NCBI GenBank assembly: GCA_028278525.1
Contig: JANQEE010000045.1
Span: 62,001-126,000, forward strand
Reading direction: 5' to 3'
From: Minwuiaceae bacterium
GTDB taxonomy: Bacteria > Pseudomonadota > Alphaproteobacteria > Minwuiales > Minwuiaceae
DNA: 64,000 nucleotides
The notes beneath the pieces were generated by a model that ran no database searches, had not been told where the DNA came from, and saw only the letters and a list, made by a program, of their open reading frames with translations. Position numbers and translations under genes: made by a program. Of the stretch, positions 1-9,735 are shown one piece after another (position 1 is the first letter of the stretch; every line of letters begins with the position of its first letter).

Positions 1-896
1 AGCAGATGAATATACTGCAGCGAATTGTGGCCTAGCTCGCCGAGGTCATAGCCGTCCAACAGCGAAAGCATTTGCGCGAGCACCGGCCCCTGGCACCAAG
101 GCCCGCAGGTATAGACATCCGTTCCCTGGAAAGTGACCTTGACCGGCGGCTCGATGCCGACCCGGAACTCGGCCATGTCCTCGGCGGTCATCAGGCCGCC
201 GTTCTCTGCGTGGAACCTGACAATTTCAGATGCCAGATCGCCGCGATAGAAGGCATCGCGCGCCGCGTTAAGGCCGGCGTCGCGCCCGCCCGACGATGCC
301 GCCGCCTCCTGATCCGCCATAAATTGCAACGAGCGTCCAAGGTCTGTCTGCACGAACAGTTCGCCCGGCTGCGGCGGCCGCCCGTCCGGCAGATAGATAG
401 CCGCATTGGTCGGCCATTCTCGATAGGCGTCGATGCAGCTTTCAATGTACTGGGTCATCCAGCGGTGCATGGCGAACCCGTCGCGCGCGAACCGGATCGC
501 CGAAGCGGCGACCTCGCCGAACGACATGGTGCCGTAGCGCTGCAACGCAGTGATCCATGCGTCGGGAGCGGCCGGCACCACGGTCCGCAGAAGCCCGGTC
601 GGGATCGTGCCGCCGTGCTGCTCGACGAACAGTTCCAGGGACGCGGCCTTCGGCCACCAGCCGAGACCGCTGATGGTCAGCACCTCGCCGGTTTCCGCCA
701 GTCGGATCATGATCGGCGCGACACCCGGCACCTGGACGATATCGCTCTGCACCACACCCAGGGCGATCCCCGCCGCGACGCCGGCATCTATGGCGTTGCC
801 GCCCGCCTCCAGGATATCGAATCCGGCCTGCGTCGCCAGATAGTGGCCGGCGCTGATCATATATCGCGTCCCGGCGACGGTCGGTTGGTAGGGCAT
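1..896 (-). CDS. Gamma-glutamyltransferase family protein, N-terminal part (runs off window)
   Basis: The reading frame opens with ATG at 896, preceded by a good GGAGG ribosome site, and stays open to the window edge, giving about 298 residues of a family usually near 530. The N-terminus has the family features GGNAIDA (residues 32-38) and VVPAAPDAW. The expected autocatalytic Thr that starts the small subunit would lie beyond the edge and cannot be seen. Family members cleave gamma-glutamyl bonds such as those in glutathione, or acylate/deacylate related substrates. No obvious signal peptide is visible at the N-terminus, so a cytoplasmic member is likely. It lies 38 bases downstream of a co-directional amidohydrolase gene, suggesting a shared catabolic transcript. 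Substrate is not predictable. Confidence 0.85.
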   Translation of the reverse strand, partial: MPYQPTVAGTRYMISAGHYLATQAGFDILEAGGNAIDAGVAAGIALGVVQSDIVQVPGVAPIMIRLAETGEVLTISGLGWWPKAASLELFVEQHGGTIPTGLLRTVVPAAPDAWITALQRYGTMSFGEVAASAIRFARDGFAMHRWMTQYIESCIDAYREWPTNAAIYLPDGRPPQPGELFVQTDLGRSLQFMADQEAAASSGGRDAGLNAARDAFYRGDLASEIVRFHAENGGLMTAEDMAEFRVGIEPPVKVTFQGTDVYTCGPWCQGPVLAQMLSLLDGYDLGELGHNSLQYIHL

Positions 897-934
897 ATTC
901 GTCCTCCCTGGATGCTGTATGGGCAAGTGTAGCC

Positions 935-1849
935 TCAGCCCGCCAGCCGGTAAAACCGCGCTGCGTTGTCGTGGAACAGCTTCTCCTGATCGCCTCGAAC
1001 AAAACCGGCGACGACGGCCTTGAAGCCGCTGTAAATCGCGTCGAAATCGGCGACCAGGCTATCGACCGGGTAATTGCTGGCGAACATGCAACGGTCGACC
1101 CCGAAGATGTCGATGGTATCCAGAATGACCGTCCGGTAGTTGTCTATCGTCCAGGGCCGACCGGCGACGCCGAGCCCGGATATCTTGATCGCTACATTGG
1201 GCCGGTCCGCCACCATCTGCATCGCTTCGCGCCAGGCCTGGAAGCCGGCCTCGGTCTCGAACACCAGGTCCGACAGAGCGCCGGTATGATTGAGGATGAT
1301 TTGCGTATCGGGAAAGTCGCGCGCCAGGTCGGCCGCTTCCGCCATATGCCAGTAGGGCGTGATCAGATCGAACGACAGGCGGTGCTTGTCCAGCAGCGCG
1401 ATCCCCGCCCGATACGCCGGGTCGTCCATGGTGCCGGGCGCCCCGCGCACCACGGCCTCCGGAGACCGTGCGGGCACCGGCCGATTACGGACACCGCTGA
1501 CCAAGGGGAAGTCGGCCTGCGCCTTCAGAACCTCCGCGATATCGTCGCGCGCGGGCCACGCCTGGGCGACGATCCCGTGCGGATAGCCGCACTTGTCCTT
1601 CACCTGCATCAGCCATCGGGTTTCGCCGACCGGGTCGGCCGGGTTCCAATCTGCCTCCACATGTACGGTCCGAGTCACATTATGACCGGCAATGTCACGA
1701 AAATAGTCCTCGGGCATGTACGTGCGGCGGATCGCCGAATAGTCCCGATACCGGAACGGCACCATCGGGTCGTCGCAAAGCCAAGGATAGTAGTTCTGGC
1801 CGATGTCCCAGAAATGCTGGTGCGGATCGCAGATCTTTATGTCATCCAT
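935..1849 (-). CDS. Amidohydrolase family protein (COG3618-type TIM-barrel hydrolase)
   Basis: The 304-residue protein begins MDDIKICDPHQHFWD, the N-terminal D-x-H-x-H metal motif typical of the COG3618/amidohydrolase_2 family (2-pyrone-4,6-dicarboxylate lactonase, L-rhamnono- and L-fucono-lactonases). Further family signatures are an HTGAL segment near residue 190 and ASNYPVDS near 257. The length fits the family (about 280-320). These enzymes open lactones or cleave C-C or C-N bonds of small carboxylated substrates in the cytoplasm. It is upstream of and co-directional with the gamma-glutamyltransferase-like gene. The precise substrate cannot be read from the sequence. Confidence 0.85.
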   Translation of the reverse strand: MDDIKICDPHQHFWDIGQNYYPWLCDDPMVPFRYRDYSAIRRTYMPEDYFRDIAGHNVTRTVHVEADWNPADPVGETRWLMQVKDKCGYPHGIVAQAWPARDDIAEVLKAQADFPLVSGVRNRPVPARSPEAVVRGAPGTMDDPAYRAGIALLDKHRLSFDLITPYWHMAEAADLARDFPDTQIILNHTGALSDLVFETEAGFQAWREAMQMVADRPNVAIKISGLGVAGRPWTIDNYRTVILDTIDIFGVDRCMFASNYPVDSLVADFDAIYSGFKAVVAGFVRGDQEKLFHDNAARFYRLAG

Positions 1850-1921
1850 TCCCGCCGAACCTCCCTGTTCGAAGCGCCGCCACGCAATGCGGCACGCCGG
1901 GAGTCTACGGGATGGCGCACA

Positions 1922-4159
1922 TCAGCTGAACCTGTTCGACTTGTTAAAGCCGCGCGGCACGATCCTGCCGGCCTGGGCGCGCTTGCCCTGCCAATCACGC
2001 AAATTGGCTTCGGTGTAGGTGCGTCCGGTCGCACTCGTCCAGGTCAGTCCTTCCTTGAGATCGAAGACTTTGACGTCGGACAACTCGGCGTCCTTGTACT
2101 TCTGCATGATGACACCGCGCCCGCGAGTCATCTCCGGCAACTCGGACCGTTCGATAATCAGCAGCTTTCGGTTGGTGCCCACCACCGCGACCGAGTCACC
2201 CTCAGCCGGCGTGCAGACCTGAGCCTCCGCTTTAGCACCGACGTTCAACACCTGTTTGCCGTTACGGGTCTGCGCAACGACCTCGTCCTCCGCGACGATG
2301 AAGCCGCGTCCGTCCGAAGACGCAACAACCAGCTTGCGGCCGGATTGGTGCACCAATGCACCGACCACGTCCTCGTCGGCGCCGATGCCGGCCAGCAGGC
2401 GCACCGGCTCGCCGTGCCCCCGGGCGCTCGGCAGCTTGTCGCAACCCAGCGTGTAGAATCGTCCGTTGGTGGCGAACAGAAGCAACTTATCGGTTGTCTG
2501 CCCATGCAGCGTGAACCGGCCCTTGTCACCTTCCTTGAATTTAAGCTCCGCATCGGGTGCCAGATGTCCCTTGGCCGCTCGGATCCAACCCTTTTCCGAC
2601 AGGATCACGGTGATCGGCTCACGTTCGATCATCGTCTCCAACGGGGCGACGTCGCTACTCGGCGCATCGCCGAAGGCCGTCCGCCGCTTGCCGATCGCCG
2701 GGTTGGCCTGAAGGCTCTTCTTCAGTTCGGTCAGTTCGCCGGAGATTACCTTCCAGCGCCGGTCCTCGTTTTTGAGCAGGCCGCGTAGATCGCGCTGCTC
2801 GGCGCTCAGATCCTTGTGTTCGCTGCGGATCTCCAGTTCTTCCAGTTTACGCAACTGGCGAAGCCGCATGTTCAGGATCGCTTCGGCCTGGACCTCCGTC
2901 AGTTCGAACCGCTCCATCATCACCTGTTTTGGCTCATCCTCCTCGCGGATGATCCGGATCACCTCGTCCAGGTTGAGGAAGGCGATCAGATAGCCTTCCA
3001 GGATCTCCAGACGCCGGGCAATCTTTTCCAGGCGGTGCTTGCTGCGCCGGATCAAGACCTCGTGGCGATGATCCAGGAACGCTTGCAGGACTTCGCGCAG
3101 GTTCATCACCCGCGGGGTCTTGTCGGCGCCCAGAACGTTCATGTTGAAGCCGAAGCGCGTTTCCAGGTCGGTCAGACGGAACATGTGCTCCATCAGCGTC
3201 TCGGCTTCGACGGTGCGGCTGCGCGGTTCTAGAATAAGCCGCACTTCTTCAGTCGATTCATCGCGTACGTCAGCCAGCGCCGGCACTTTGCGGCTCGCGA
3301 TCAGTTCCGCGATCTTCTCGACCAGCTTGCCCTTCTGCACCTGATACGGCATCTCGGTAATGACGATCTGGTAGGTGCCGCGGCCGGTATCCTCTTTCTC
3401 CCATTTCGCGCGCACGCGAAAACCGCCGCGTCCGGTATCGTAGGCCTCCAGAATGCTCTCGGCCGGTTCGACAAGAGTGCCGCCAGTCGGAAAGTCCGGC
3501 CCGGGGATCAGCTCCACCAGTTTGGCCATGCGCGCATTCGGGTGCTTGATCAGATGCAGCAGCGCGTCGCAGATCTCCACCGCGTTGTGCGGCGGTATGC
3601 TCGTCGCCATACCCACCGCGATGCCGGCGGCGCCGTTGGCAAGCAGGTTCGGAAACGCCGACGGCAGGACGATCGGCTCGCTGTCCTCGCCGTCGTAGGT
3701 TTCGCGAAAATCGACGGTATCGGCGTCGATATCCTGAAGCAGCAACTCCGCGATCTCGGTCAGCCGCGCCTCGGTGTAGCGCATGGCCGCGGCGTTATCG
3801 CCGTCGACATTGCCGAAATTTCCCTGCCCTTCGATCAGCGGATAGCGCGCCGCGAATTCCTGAGCCAGGCGGACCAGCGCGTCATAGATCGCCTGATCGC
3901 CGTGCGGATGGTATTTGCCCATCACGTCGCCGACGATGCGCGCGCACTTCTTGAACCCGGCGTTCGGATCCAGGCGCAGTAGCCGCATCGCGTAGAGCAG
4001 GCGGCGATGCACCGGCTTCAGGCCGTCGCGCACATCCGGCAGCGACCGGGCCATGATCGTGGACAGGGCATAGGACAGGTAGCGGTCACCGAGCGCCTTG
4101 GCGAGCGCGACGGGTTCGACCGAACCGGGATCGACGGGAGAAGGAGTCTGTTCGTTCAT
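1922..4159 (-). CDS. parC: DNA topoisomerase IV subunit A
   Basis: This 745-residue protein is the breakage-reunion subunit of topoisomerase IV, which decatenates daughter chromosomes together with ParE. The N-terminal winged-helix/tower domain has the GyrA/ParC signature ([21 protein letters not shown], residues about 33-53) and the catalytic tyrosine in [10 protein letters not shown] at about residue 128. The C-terminal region carries degenerate beta-pinwheel blades rather than the strong GyrA box, as expected for ParC. Length matches alphaproteobacterial ParC (about 740-760). The ATG overlaps the recO stop codon by four bases (ATGA), so recO and parC are translationally coupled at the end of the lepB-rnc-era-recO-parC series. 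Confidence 0.97.
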   Translation of the reverse strand: MNEQTPSPVDPGSVEPVALAKALGDRYLSYALSTIMARSLPDVRDGLKPVHRRLLYAMRLLRLDPNAGFKKCARIVGDVMGKYHPHGDQAIYDALVRLAQEFAARYPLIEGQGNFGNVDGDNAAAMRYTEARLTEIAELLLQDIDADTVDFRETYDGEDSEPIVLPSAFPNLLANGAAGIAVGMATSIPPHNAVEICDALLHLIKHPNARMAKLVELIPGPDFPTGGTLVEPAESILEAYDTGRGGFRVRAKWEKEDTGRGTYQIVITEMPYQVQKGKLVEKIAELIASRKVPALADVRDESTEEVRLILEPRSRTVEAETLMEHMFRLTDLETRFGFNMNVLGADKTPRVMNLREVLQAFLDHRHEVLIRRSKHRLEKIARRLEILEGYLIAFLNLDEVIRIIREEDEPKQVMMERFELTEVQAEAILNMRLRQLRKLEELEIRSEHKDLSAEQRDLRGLLKNEDRRWKVISGELTELKKSLQANPAIGKRRTAFGDAPSSDVAPLETMIEREPITVILSEKGWIRAAKGHLAPDAELKFKEGDKGRFTLHGQTTDKLLLFATNGRFYTLGCDKLPSARGHGEPVRLLAGIGADEDVVGALVHQSGRKLVVASSDGRGFIVAEDEVVAQTRNGKQVLNVGAKAEAQVCTPAEGDSVAVVGTNRKLLIIERSELPEMTRGRGVIMQKYKDAELSDVKVFDLKEGLTWTSATGRTYTEANLRDWQGKRAQAGRIVPRGFNKSNRFS

Positions 4160-4920
4160 GGCCGCCTTATATCACCAGATGTAGTGTTTTTCCTCGAAAA
4201 ACGCTCTACAAATCGCTGCCGGGCCGGCGGCAGGCCGCCCCGCTCGGCGGGAAACAGATGCCGCTCCAGAAAAAACCCGGTGAGTTCCAGCCCGGCGCGT
4301 ATGTCGGTTTCGATATCGTTGGCTGGAGGCCCGCCGCGCGAACCGGCCAGAAACGACGGCAGGGCGAACAGCCGGTCCCGATAGGGCTCCGCGGCGGCGG
4401 CGGAGACCGCCCTGCCCGTTCGCGGCGACACATGGGTCAGATCCTCGGTCGCACCGGTCGCCGCACAGTGCGTGAGATCGAGGCCGAAGCCCAGTTCGCC
4501 GAGCAACCCCAGCTCCCACCGGACGTAGACGGCCGCCCAGTCTTCCGAACCCTGCATCGCATCCAGCAGGACTTGCAGGCCGCCATAAAGCTGCGGGTGC
4601 GGCTCCCGCTCAGGCAATGCCGCTTCGGTCAGGGCGCAGGCGGCGCTCAATCCGGCCAGCCGGGCCGGATCGTCCATCAAAGTCGCCGCCCGGGCGGTGT
4701 TCAGTTCCACCGTCATAGTGCCGAGATGCTCCGCCAGCCGGCCGCGCCAGGTGACGGAGACGTCGTTGCCGGGCTGCAGCACGCCACGATGCCGCTTCCC
4801 GGCCCCTCCGCGGATCAGGCCCCCATGGCGGCCATGCGCCTTGGTCAGCAGCATTGCGATCATTGCCGATTCGCCATGTTTGCGAGCGTTGAGAACGATG
4901 CCTACGTCAGTCCATTGCAT
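4156..4920 (-). CDS. recO: DNA repair protein RecO
   Basis: The 254-residue protein starts [19 protein letters not shown], the classic RecO OB-fold beginning, followed by the helical C-terminal domain (family length 230-260). RecO works with RecR to load RecA onto SSB-coated single-stranded DNA in the RecFOR gap-repair pathway. The zinc-finger cysteines found in some RecO proteins are not evident here. It lies 20 bases downstream of era and overlaps parC by four bases, the standard alphaproteobacterial order. Confidence 0.95.
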   Translation of the reverse strand: MQWTDVGIVLNARKHGESAMIAMLLTKAHGRHGGLIRGGAGKRHRGVLQPGNDVSVTWRGRLAEHLGTMTVELNTARAATLMDDPARLAGLSAACALTEAALPEREPHPQLYGGLQVLLDAMQGSEDWAAVYVRWELGLLGELGFGLDLTHCAATGATEDLTHVSPRTGRAVSAAAAEPYRDRLFALPSFLAGSRGGPPANDIETDIRAGLELTGFFLERHLFPAERGGLPPARQRFVERFSRKNTTSGDIRRP

Positions 4921-4940
4921 CGGTTTGGCTTAACAAATCC

Positions 4941-5837
4941 CTACCGAGGGAAATCCAACCCCATCTCACGGTACCGCTCCGGATCGTCGACCCAGCCTTC
5001 GCGCACCTTCACGAACAGAAACAGGTGCACCCGGCAATCGAAGGCATGCTCCATCTCCTTGCGTGCCTCCGCGCCGATCGCCTTTATCGTCCGCCCGCCC
5101 TTGCCGAGCACGATCGGTTTCTGGGAATCCCGACGGACGTAAACCACCTGTTCAATGCGCAGGCTGCCGTCTTTCTGACTTTGCCAGCTTTCCGTCTCGA
5201 TCGTACTGGCATAGGGCAGTTCCTGATGCAGGCGAAGGAACAGCTTCTCCCGGGTGATCTCGGCCGCAAGCATCCGCTGCGGAATATCGGCCAACTGATC
5301 CGGCGGATAGAGCCAGGGCCCGGACGGCATCAGTTCGGCGATCCGCGCCTTCAGGTCGTCGACCCCGTCTCCGGTCAGCGCCGACAGCATGAAGGTCTCA
5401 GAAAACCGGCCGGTCTCGCCGAGTTCCCCCGCCAGCGTCAGCAGTCGCGCCTTCTTCACCCGATCGATCTTGTTCAACACCAGAATGGCGTCCCGGTCCT
5501 GCGCCGCCAGGCCTTCGACAATCGTCCGGGTATCGTCGTCGACGCCTCTTTCCGCGTCCACCAGCAATACCGCCAGATCGGCGTCCCGGGCGCCCGACCA
5601 GGCGGCTTCCACCATCGCTTTTTCCAACCGGCGGTTCGCCTGAAAGATGCCGGGCGTATCGACGAAAACGATCTGAGTCTGTCCGACCATGCAAATGGCA
5701 CTGATCCGCGCACGGGTCGTCTGAACCTTATGTGTGACAATGGAGACCTTGCTGCCGACCAAACAGTTCAGCAACGTCGACTTGCCGGCGTTCGGCGCGC
5801 CCAGCAGCGCGGCGAAGCCACAGGAGGTTTCCGTCAT
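4941..5837 (-). CDS. era: GTPase Era, 16S rRNA maturation and 30S assembly
   Basis: The 298-residue protein has an N-terminal GTPase domain with Walker A GAPNAGKS (residues about 13-20), switch II DTPG and the guanine-specificity motif NKID, then a C-terminal KH domain with VLGKGGRTIKAIG. Era binds the 3' end of 16S rRNA and checks 30S maturation. The ATG overlaps the rnc stop codon by four bases, giving the conserved rnc-era coupling. Confidence 0.98.
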   Translation of the reverse strand: MTETSCGFAALLGAPNAGKSTLLNCLVGSKVSIVTHKVQTTRARISAICMVGQTQIVFVDTPGIFQANRRLEKAMVEAAWSGARDADLAVLLVDAERGVDDDTRTIVEGLAAQDRDAILVLNKIDRVKKARLLTLAGELGETGRFSETFMLSALTGDGVDDLKARIAELMPSGPWLYPPDQLADIPQRMLAAEITREKLFLRLHQELPYASTIETESWQSQKDGSLRIEQVVYVRRDSQKPIVLGKGGRTIKAIGAEARKEMEHAFDCRVHLFLFVKVREGWVDDPERYREMGLDFPR

Positions 5838-6517
5838 GACAGTGTGTCGAGCATGGCCTGCGCCGCCGCCTGCTCCGCAATGCGTTTCGAGGACCCGACA
5901 CCCCGCGTCGGCGGCAGGCTGTCGATCCGCGCCTCCACCGTGAAGACCGGCTCGTGCGGCGGCCCCTCTTCGGAAACGACCACATAGACGGGCCGTCCCT
6001 TGTCGGCCTTATGCGCCCACTCCTGCAATGCCGTCTTCGCGTCCTTCGGCGCGGCCGCGGGATCTTCCGCCCGGTCCAGCCAATATTTCAGCACGAAATC
6101 GCGGGCGACGTCGAAGCCGCCGTCCAGATACAAAGCCGCGATAACCGCCTCGCAGGAGTCGGCCAGGATTGCCGGCTTATCGGCCCCGCCGGTGTCCCGT
6201 TCGCCGGCAGCCATGATCAGGAACTCGCCCAAACCGAACTCCCTGGCGATCTCCGCCAGCGTCTCGCGGCGCACCAGCGCGTTGTAGCGCCGCGCCATCT
6301 CTCCGGTTTCCGCGTCTGGATATTTCTCGAATAAGAACGCCGCGATGGTCAGTCCCAGGACGCGGTCGCCCAGAAACTCCATCCGCTCGTAGTTGCCACC
6401 GGCACGCTTTGCACTGCGCCCGACCGACGGGTGGGTCAACGCTTCCTGCAACAATTCGGGTCGACTGAAGCGGTGCCCGAGTCGGTCATAGAGCGTCTCG
6501 AACCGCTGTTCCGGCAT
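5834..6517 (-). CDS. rnc: Ribonuclease III
   Basis: RNase III cleaves double-stranded RNA in rRNA precursors and some mRNAs. The signature ERMEFLGDRVLGL lies in the N-terminal endonuclease domain, with a second acidic cluster in ADSCEAVIAALYLDGG; a double-stranded RNA-binding domain fills the C-terminus. I chose ATG at 6517 (MPEQRFETL), which gives 227 residues, close to the family norm, and starts two bases after the lepB stop. An upstream in-frame ATG at 6574 would add 19 residues without homology and overlap lepB. It is coupled to era by a four-base overlap. Confidence 0.96.
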   Translation of the reverse strand: MPEQRFETLYDRLGHRFSRPELLQEALTHPSVGRSAKRAGGNYERMEFLGDRVLGLTIAAFLFEKYPDAETGEMARRYNALVRRETLAEIAREFGLGEFLIMAAGERDTGGADKPAILADSCEAVIAALYLDGGFDVARDFVLKYWLDRAEDPAAAPKDAKTALQEWAHKADKGRPVYVVVSEEGPPHEPVFTVEARIDSLPPTRGVGSSKRIAEQAAAQAMLDTLS

Positions 6518-6519
6518 GG

Positions 6520-7269
6520 CTATTCGATTGACCGGAAGAATCGGCTGAAGCGCGCCGCCTGTATCCATTTCCATGGTTCCCAGATGCGCGCGCTGCCATC
6601 CGTCGAGAAAAACAGGAACTCCGCCCGTCCGACCAGGTTGTCCGCCGGTATGAAGCCCACCCCGCTGCGCCGCGGCGACATTCGGCTGTCCAGCGAATTG
6701 TCCCGGTTGTCGCCCATCGCGAAGTAATGGCCCGGCGGCACGACGAACACCTGGGTGTCGTCGCCGTCGGCATCCGCGTGATGGTCCAGTACGCTATAGG
6801 TTTTGCCGTTAGGCAGGGTTTCGACATAGCGCTCGTATTTGCGCGGCGCGCCGAAACTGTTGGGCGCGCTGAACTCGCCGACCGGTTTGCGGTCAACCAG
6901 TTTGTCGTTGACATACAGCAGCCCCTCGCGAACCTGCACCCTGTCGCCCGGGAGGCCGATGATCCGCTTGATGTAGTCCTGGCTGTTGTCGCGCGGCAGC
7001 TTGAACACCGCGACGTCGCCCCGCTCCGGGATGCTGGCCAGGAAGCGTCCTGAAAACAGCGGTGGGCTGAACGGCAGAGAGTGACGGCTGTATCCGTAGG
7101 AAAATTTGGAAACGAATAAGTAGTCGCCGACCAGCAGAGTCGGCAGCATCGATTCGGACGGGATGTTGAACGGCTCGAACGCGAAGGTCCGAATGGAGAC
7201 CGCAATCAGCCCGGCGTAGAGCGCGGTGCGCCACGTTTCCCCGAACCAAGAATGTTTCTTTTCGGGCAT
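6520..7269 (-). CDS. lepB: Signal peptidase I
   Basis: This 249-residue inner-membrane serine protease removes signal peptides from Sec and Tat substrates. One N-terminal membrane segment (about residues 14-30) is followed by the catalytic serine motif PSESMLPTL (Ser about 40), the catalytic lysine in YIKRIIGLPGDRV (Lys about 101), and the GDNRDNSLDSR box near the C-terminus. Length matches alphaproteobacterial type I signal peptidases. It heads the rnc-era-recO-parC series and is separated from acpS by 95 bases, so a promoter may lie at 7270-7364. Confidence 0.97.
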   Translation of the reverse strand: MPEKKHSWFGETWRTALYAGLIAVSIRTFAFEPFNIPSESMLPTLLVGDYLFVSKFSYGYSRHSLPFSPPLFSGRFLASIPERGDVAVFKLPRDNSQDYIKRIIGLPGDRVQVREGLLYVNDKLVDRKPVGEFSAPNSFGAPRKYERYVETLPNGKTYSVLDHHADADGDDTQVFVVPPGHYFAMGDNRDNSLDSRMSPRRSGVGFIPADNLVGRAEFLFFSTDGSARIWEPWKWIQAARFSRFFRSIE

Positions 7270-7364
7270 TAAATCTTCGGACTAACCAACTGAAAGGGAA
7301 AAGTAAACTTGGCGGTCTCCGGATTCGGGACCATACCGCATAAAGCCGACCGACAACCGCACTG

Positions 7365-7787
7365 TCAAGCTTTCTGCGGTGCCGCTACGCCGTTGGGCAG
7401 AGCCTCGATCAGAACCATGGCCTGGGCCAGCGGCGGATCGTCGGTCATGGTCAGATGGACGACCGCCTCCAGGCCGTTCGGCGTTATCTCTGCCAACCGT
7501 TCCCGGGCGCCGCCGAACAGTTGCAGGATCGGCCGGCCGGACTCGGCGTTGACGACCGCCATATCGCGCCAGAACACGCCGCGGTCGATACCGGTGCCAA
7601 GCGCCTTGGCGCAGGCCTCCTTGGCGGCGAACCGGCGGGCATAGGAAGCGGCCCGGCTGTCGCGGTTGTCGGATTTGCCGCGTTCCGTCGCGGTGAAGAC
7701 CCGGTTGAGGAACCGGTCTCCAAAGCGATTTATGGTCTTCTCAATTCGGCGGATATCGACGATATCGCTGCCGAGGCCGATGATCAT
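7365..7787 (-). CDS. acpS: Holo-[acyl-carrier-protein] synthase
   Basis: AcpS transfers 4'-phosphopantetheine from CoA to apo-ACP. The 140-residue protein begins [16 protein letters not shown] with the magnesium-binding Asp of GxDIVD and has the second motif [16 protein letters not shown]. Length is typical (120-140). It sits 11 bases downstream of pdxJ, an arrangement common in proteobacteria. Confidence 0.96.
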   Translation of the reverse strand: MIIGLGSDIVDIRRIEKTINRFGDRFLNRVFTATERGKSDNRDSRAASYARRFAAKEACAKALGTGIDRGVFWRDMAVVNAESGRPILQLFGGARERLAEITPNGLEAVVHLTMTDDPPLAQAMVLIEALPNGVAAPQKA

Positions 7788-7798
7788 GCGGCGGGGCC

Positions 7799-8560
7799 TC
7801 AGGCGCTTTCGGCACCGCTGACGCCGGCCCGCGCCTGATCCATCAGCGCCCGCATCCGCTTGATGCTCGAATCCAACCCTCCGAAGATCGCTTCGCCGAC
7901 CAGGAAATGGCCGATGTTCAGTTCCGCGATCTGCGGAATCGCCGCGACCGGGCCGACGGAATCGAACGCCAGCCCGTGGCCGGCATGGACTTCCAATCCC
8001 AAGTCGTCGGCATAGGCCGCCGCCTCGATCAGACGCTGCAACTCGGCTTCCCGCGCGGCGCCATTTGCCTCGCAGTAGGCGCCGGTATGAAGCTCTACCA
8101 CGGGGGCGCCGAGCGCCTTGGCGACATGCAGTTGCACCGGCGAGGGGTCGATGAACAGCGAAACCCGGATCCCGGCGCCGCCGAGCCGTTCCACATAGGA
8201 CGCCAGATGCCGGTGCTGCGCCGCCACGTCCAGACCGCCCTCGGTGGTCAACTCCTCACGTTTCTCCGGGACCATGCAAACCGCGTGCGGCTTATGGCGC
8301 AGCGCGATCAGCAGCATCTCTTCCGTCGCCGCCATTTCCAGATTGAGCGGCAGGTCGATTTCCCGCGACAGGCGCTCGATGTCTTCGTCGGAGATATGCC
8401 GGCGATCCTCGCGTAAGTGCGCCGTAATGCCGTCTGCGCCCGCCTCCGCGGCCAGCCGGGCCGCCCGCACCGGGTCCGGATGGCGGCCGCCGCGCGCGTT
8501 GCGGATCGTCGCCACGTGATCGATATTCACGCCAAGGCGCAATCTGTTAACCAATGTCAT
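7799..8560 (-). CDS. pdxJ: Pyridoxine 5'-phosphate synthase
   Basis: PdxJ condenses 1-deoxy-D-xylulose 5-phosphate with 3-amino-2-oxopropyl phosphate to form pyridoxine 5'-phosphate, the ring-closing step of DXP-dependent vitamin B6 synthesis. The 253-residue TIM-barrel protein begins [20 protein letters not shown] and contains EVHAGHGL near the C-terminus. I chose ATG at 8560, which overlaps the upstream DUF2062 stop codon by four bases. The frame extends upstream to 8830, but that extension has no PdxJ homology. Confidence 0.97.
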   Translation of the reverse strand: MTLVNRLRLGVNIDHVATIRNARGGRHPDPVRAARLAAEAGADGITAHLREDRRHISDEDIERLSREIDLPLNLEMAATEEMLLIALRHKPHAVCMVPEKREELTTEGGLDVAAQHRHLASYVERLGGAGIRVSLFIDPSPVQLHVAKALGAPVVELHTGAYCEANGAAREAELQRLIEAAAYADDLGLEVHAGHGLAFDSVGPVAAIPQIAELNIGHFLVGEAIFGGLDSSIKRMRALMDQARAGVSGAESA

Positions 8561-9120
8561 CTTTCGGTTCCTTTTTCCCGCAAAGGACCAAATCTGCGGC
8601 GGGCGGACAAGCGCCGTCGCCGGTTCTGCTGATATACGGTGACAAGATAGCGTCCCGGCCAGAAAAACGCCAACCAGGCCAGGATCGAGATCGGCGCCGA
8701 TCCGGCCAGCATCGGCATGAAAAGCCGCCATGGCCGCTCCATCAGCATTTGGAGACTGAGGTCCGGTGGCGGCTCGCCCCCGTGTCCGGTTCCGATCAGC
8801 CAGCCGCCGACACGGTAGGTCAGCAGCCATATCAACGGAAATGTCCAGGGATTGCCGACCGCCGTGCCGATAACCGCCGCGACGACGTTGAACCGGGCGG
8901 CCCAGGCCAGCCCGATAGCCAGCAGGATATGGAGACCGATCAGCGGCGTGAAGGAGACGGCCACACCGAACGCCAAGCCGCCGGCGATGGAATTCGGCGT
9001 TCCCGGCAATCGCGCAAGACGGTGTCCCAAATAGCGCATCGCCCGTCTGACTCCGGTCTTCGGCCAGACGACATGAATCAGGACCTGATGGGGCTTGCGC
9101 TTTTTCCGGCGGCGAAACAT
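8557..9120 (-). CDS. DUF2062 domain membrane protein
   Basis: A 187-residue protein with a basic N-terminus ([10 protein letters not shown]) and two or three hydrophobic segments. The family hallmark [20 protein letters not shown] occurs near residue 38, and [10 protein letters not shown] near 90. DUF2062 proteins are small inner-membrane proteins of unknown biochemical role, often beside pdxJ/acpS or glycosyltransferase genes. Here it lies between pyrE and pdxJ, overlapping pdxJ by four bases. No function can be assigned beyond the family. Confidence 0.9.
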   Translation of the reverse strand: MFRRRKKRKPHQVLIHVVWPKTGVRRAMRYLGHRLARLPGTPNSIAGGLAFGVAVSFTPLIGLHILLAIGLAWAARFNVVAAVIGTAVGNPWTFPLIWLLTYRVGGWLIGTGHGGEPPPDLSLQMLMERPWRLFMPMLAGSAPISILAWLAFFWPGRYLVTVYQQNRRRRLSARRRFGPLREKGTER

Positions 9121-9130
9121 CGGACCGCGT

Positions 9131-9718
9131 TCAGCGAAGCCCTCGGCTGCCGGGTTTCACCGCGGGAATGCCGGCCAGTTCGGGTGGCAGTTTGTCGGCC
9201 GCATAGGCCGGCACCGCGAACCCGGTCAGGGCAATCAGCGGAACGTCGAATTCGACCGCCCCGTCCGAGCGGTCGATCAGGCAGGAGGCGGCGACGACCT
9301 GGCCGCCGTTCTCGCGAATGCAGGCGATGCACTCGCGGCTGGATTTGCCGGTGGTCACGATGTCTTCCGCCATCAGCACCCGTGCGCCTTTCGGAATCTC
9401 GAAGCCGCGGCGCAGCGCGAAGCTGCCCTCGACACGCTCGGCGAACATGGCGGGGACCGATAGCTGCCGGCCCATTTCATAGCCGACGACAACCCCGCCC
9501 ATCGCCGGCGACACCACCAGGTCGATCGCGTTCGGGCCGAGCCGCTCTTCGATGCGGTCGGCCAGCGCCCGGCACAGCAAGGCGGCGCGGTCCGGATGCA
9601 TCAGCACCTTGGCGCATTGCAGATAGATCGGACTGTGCAGGCCGGAGGTCAGCAGGAAATGCCCCTCCAATAACGCGCCGGTTTCCCGGAACTGCTGCAA
9701 TACCTCTTGTTTTTCCAC
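9131..9718 (-). CDS. pyrE: Orotate phosphoribosyltransferase
   Basis: PyrE converts orotate and PRPP to orotidine 5'-monophosphate in de novo pyrimidine synthesis. The 195-residue protein has the PRPP-binding signature VLMAEDIVTTGKSS and an N-terminal orotate-binding segment, LTSGLHSPIYLQC. Length fits the short bacterial type. It follows rsh by 17 bases and precedes the DUF2062 gene by 10, suggesting one transcript with rsh. Confidence 0.96.
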   Translation of the reverse strand: MEKQEVLQQFRETGALLEGHFLLTSGLHSPIYLQCAKVLMHPDRAALLCRALADRIEERLGPNAIDLVVSPAMGGVVVGYEMGRQLSVPAMFAERVEGSFALRRGFEIPKGARVLMAEDIVTTGKSSRECIACIRENGGQVVAASCLIDRSDGAVEFDVPLIALTGFAVPAYAADKLPPELAGIPAVKPGSRGLR

Positions 9719-9735
9719 TTTCGCCCCCGACGCCG

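Noticed and set aside
971-2788. 605-codon plus-strand open frame opposite the amidohydrolase and parC
   Set aside because: It is antisense to two strongly recognised genes, and its translation has the Arg/Gly/His-rich look of GC-rich shadow frames.
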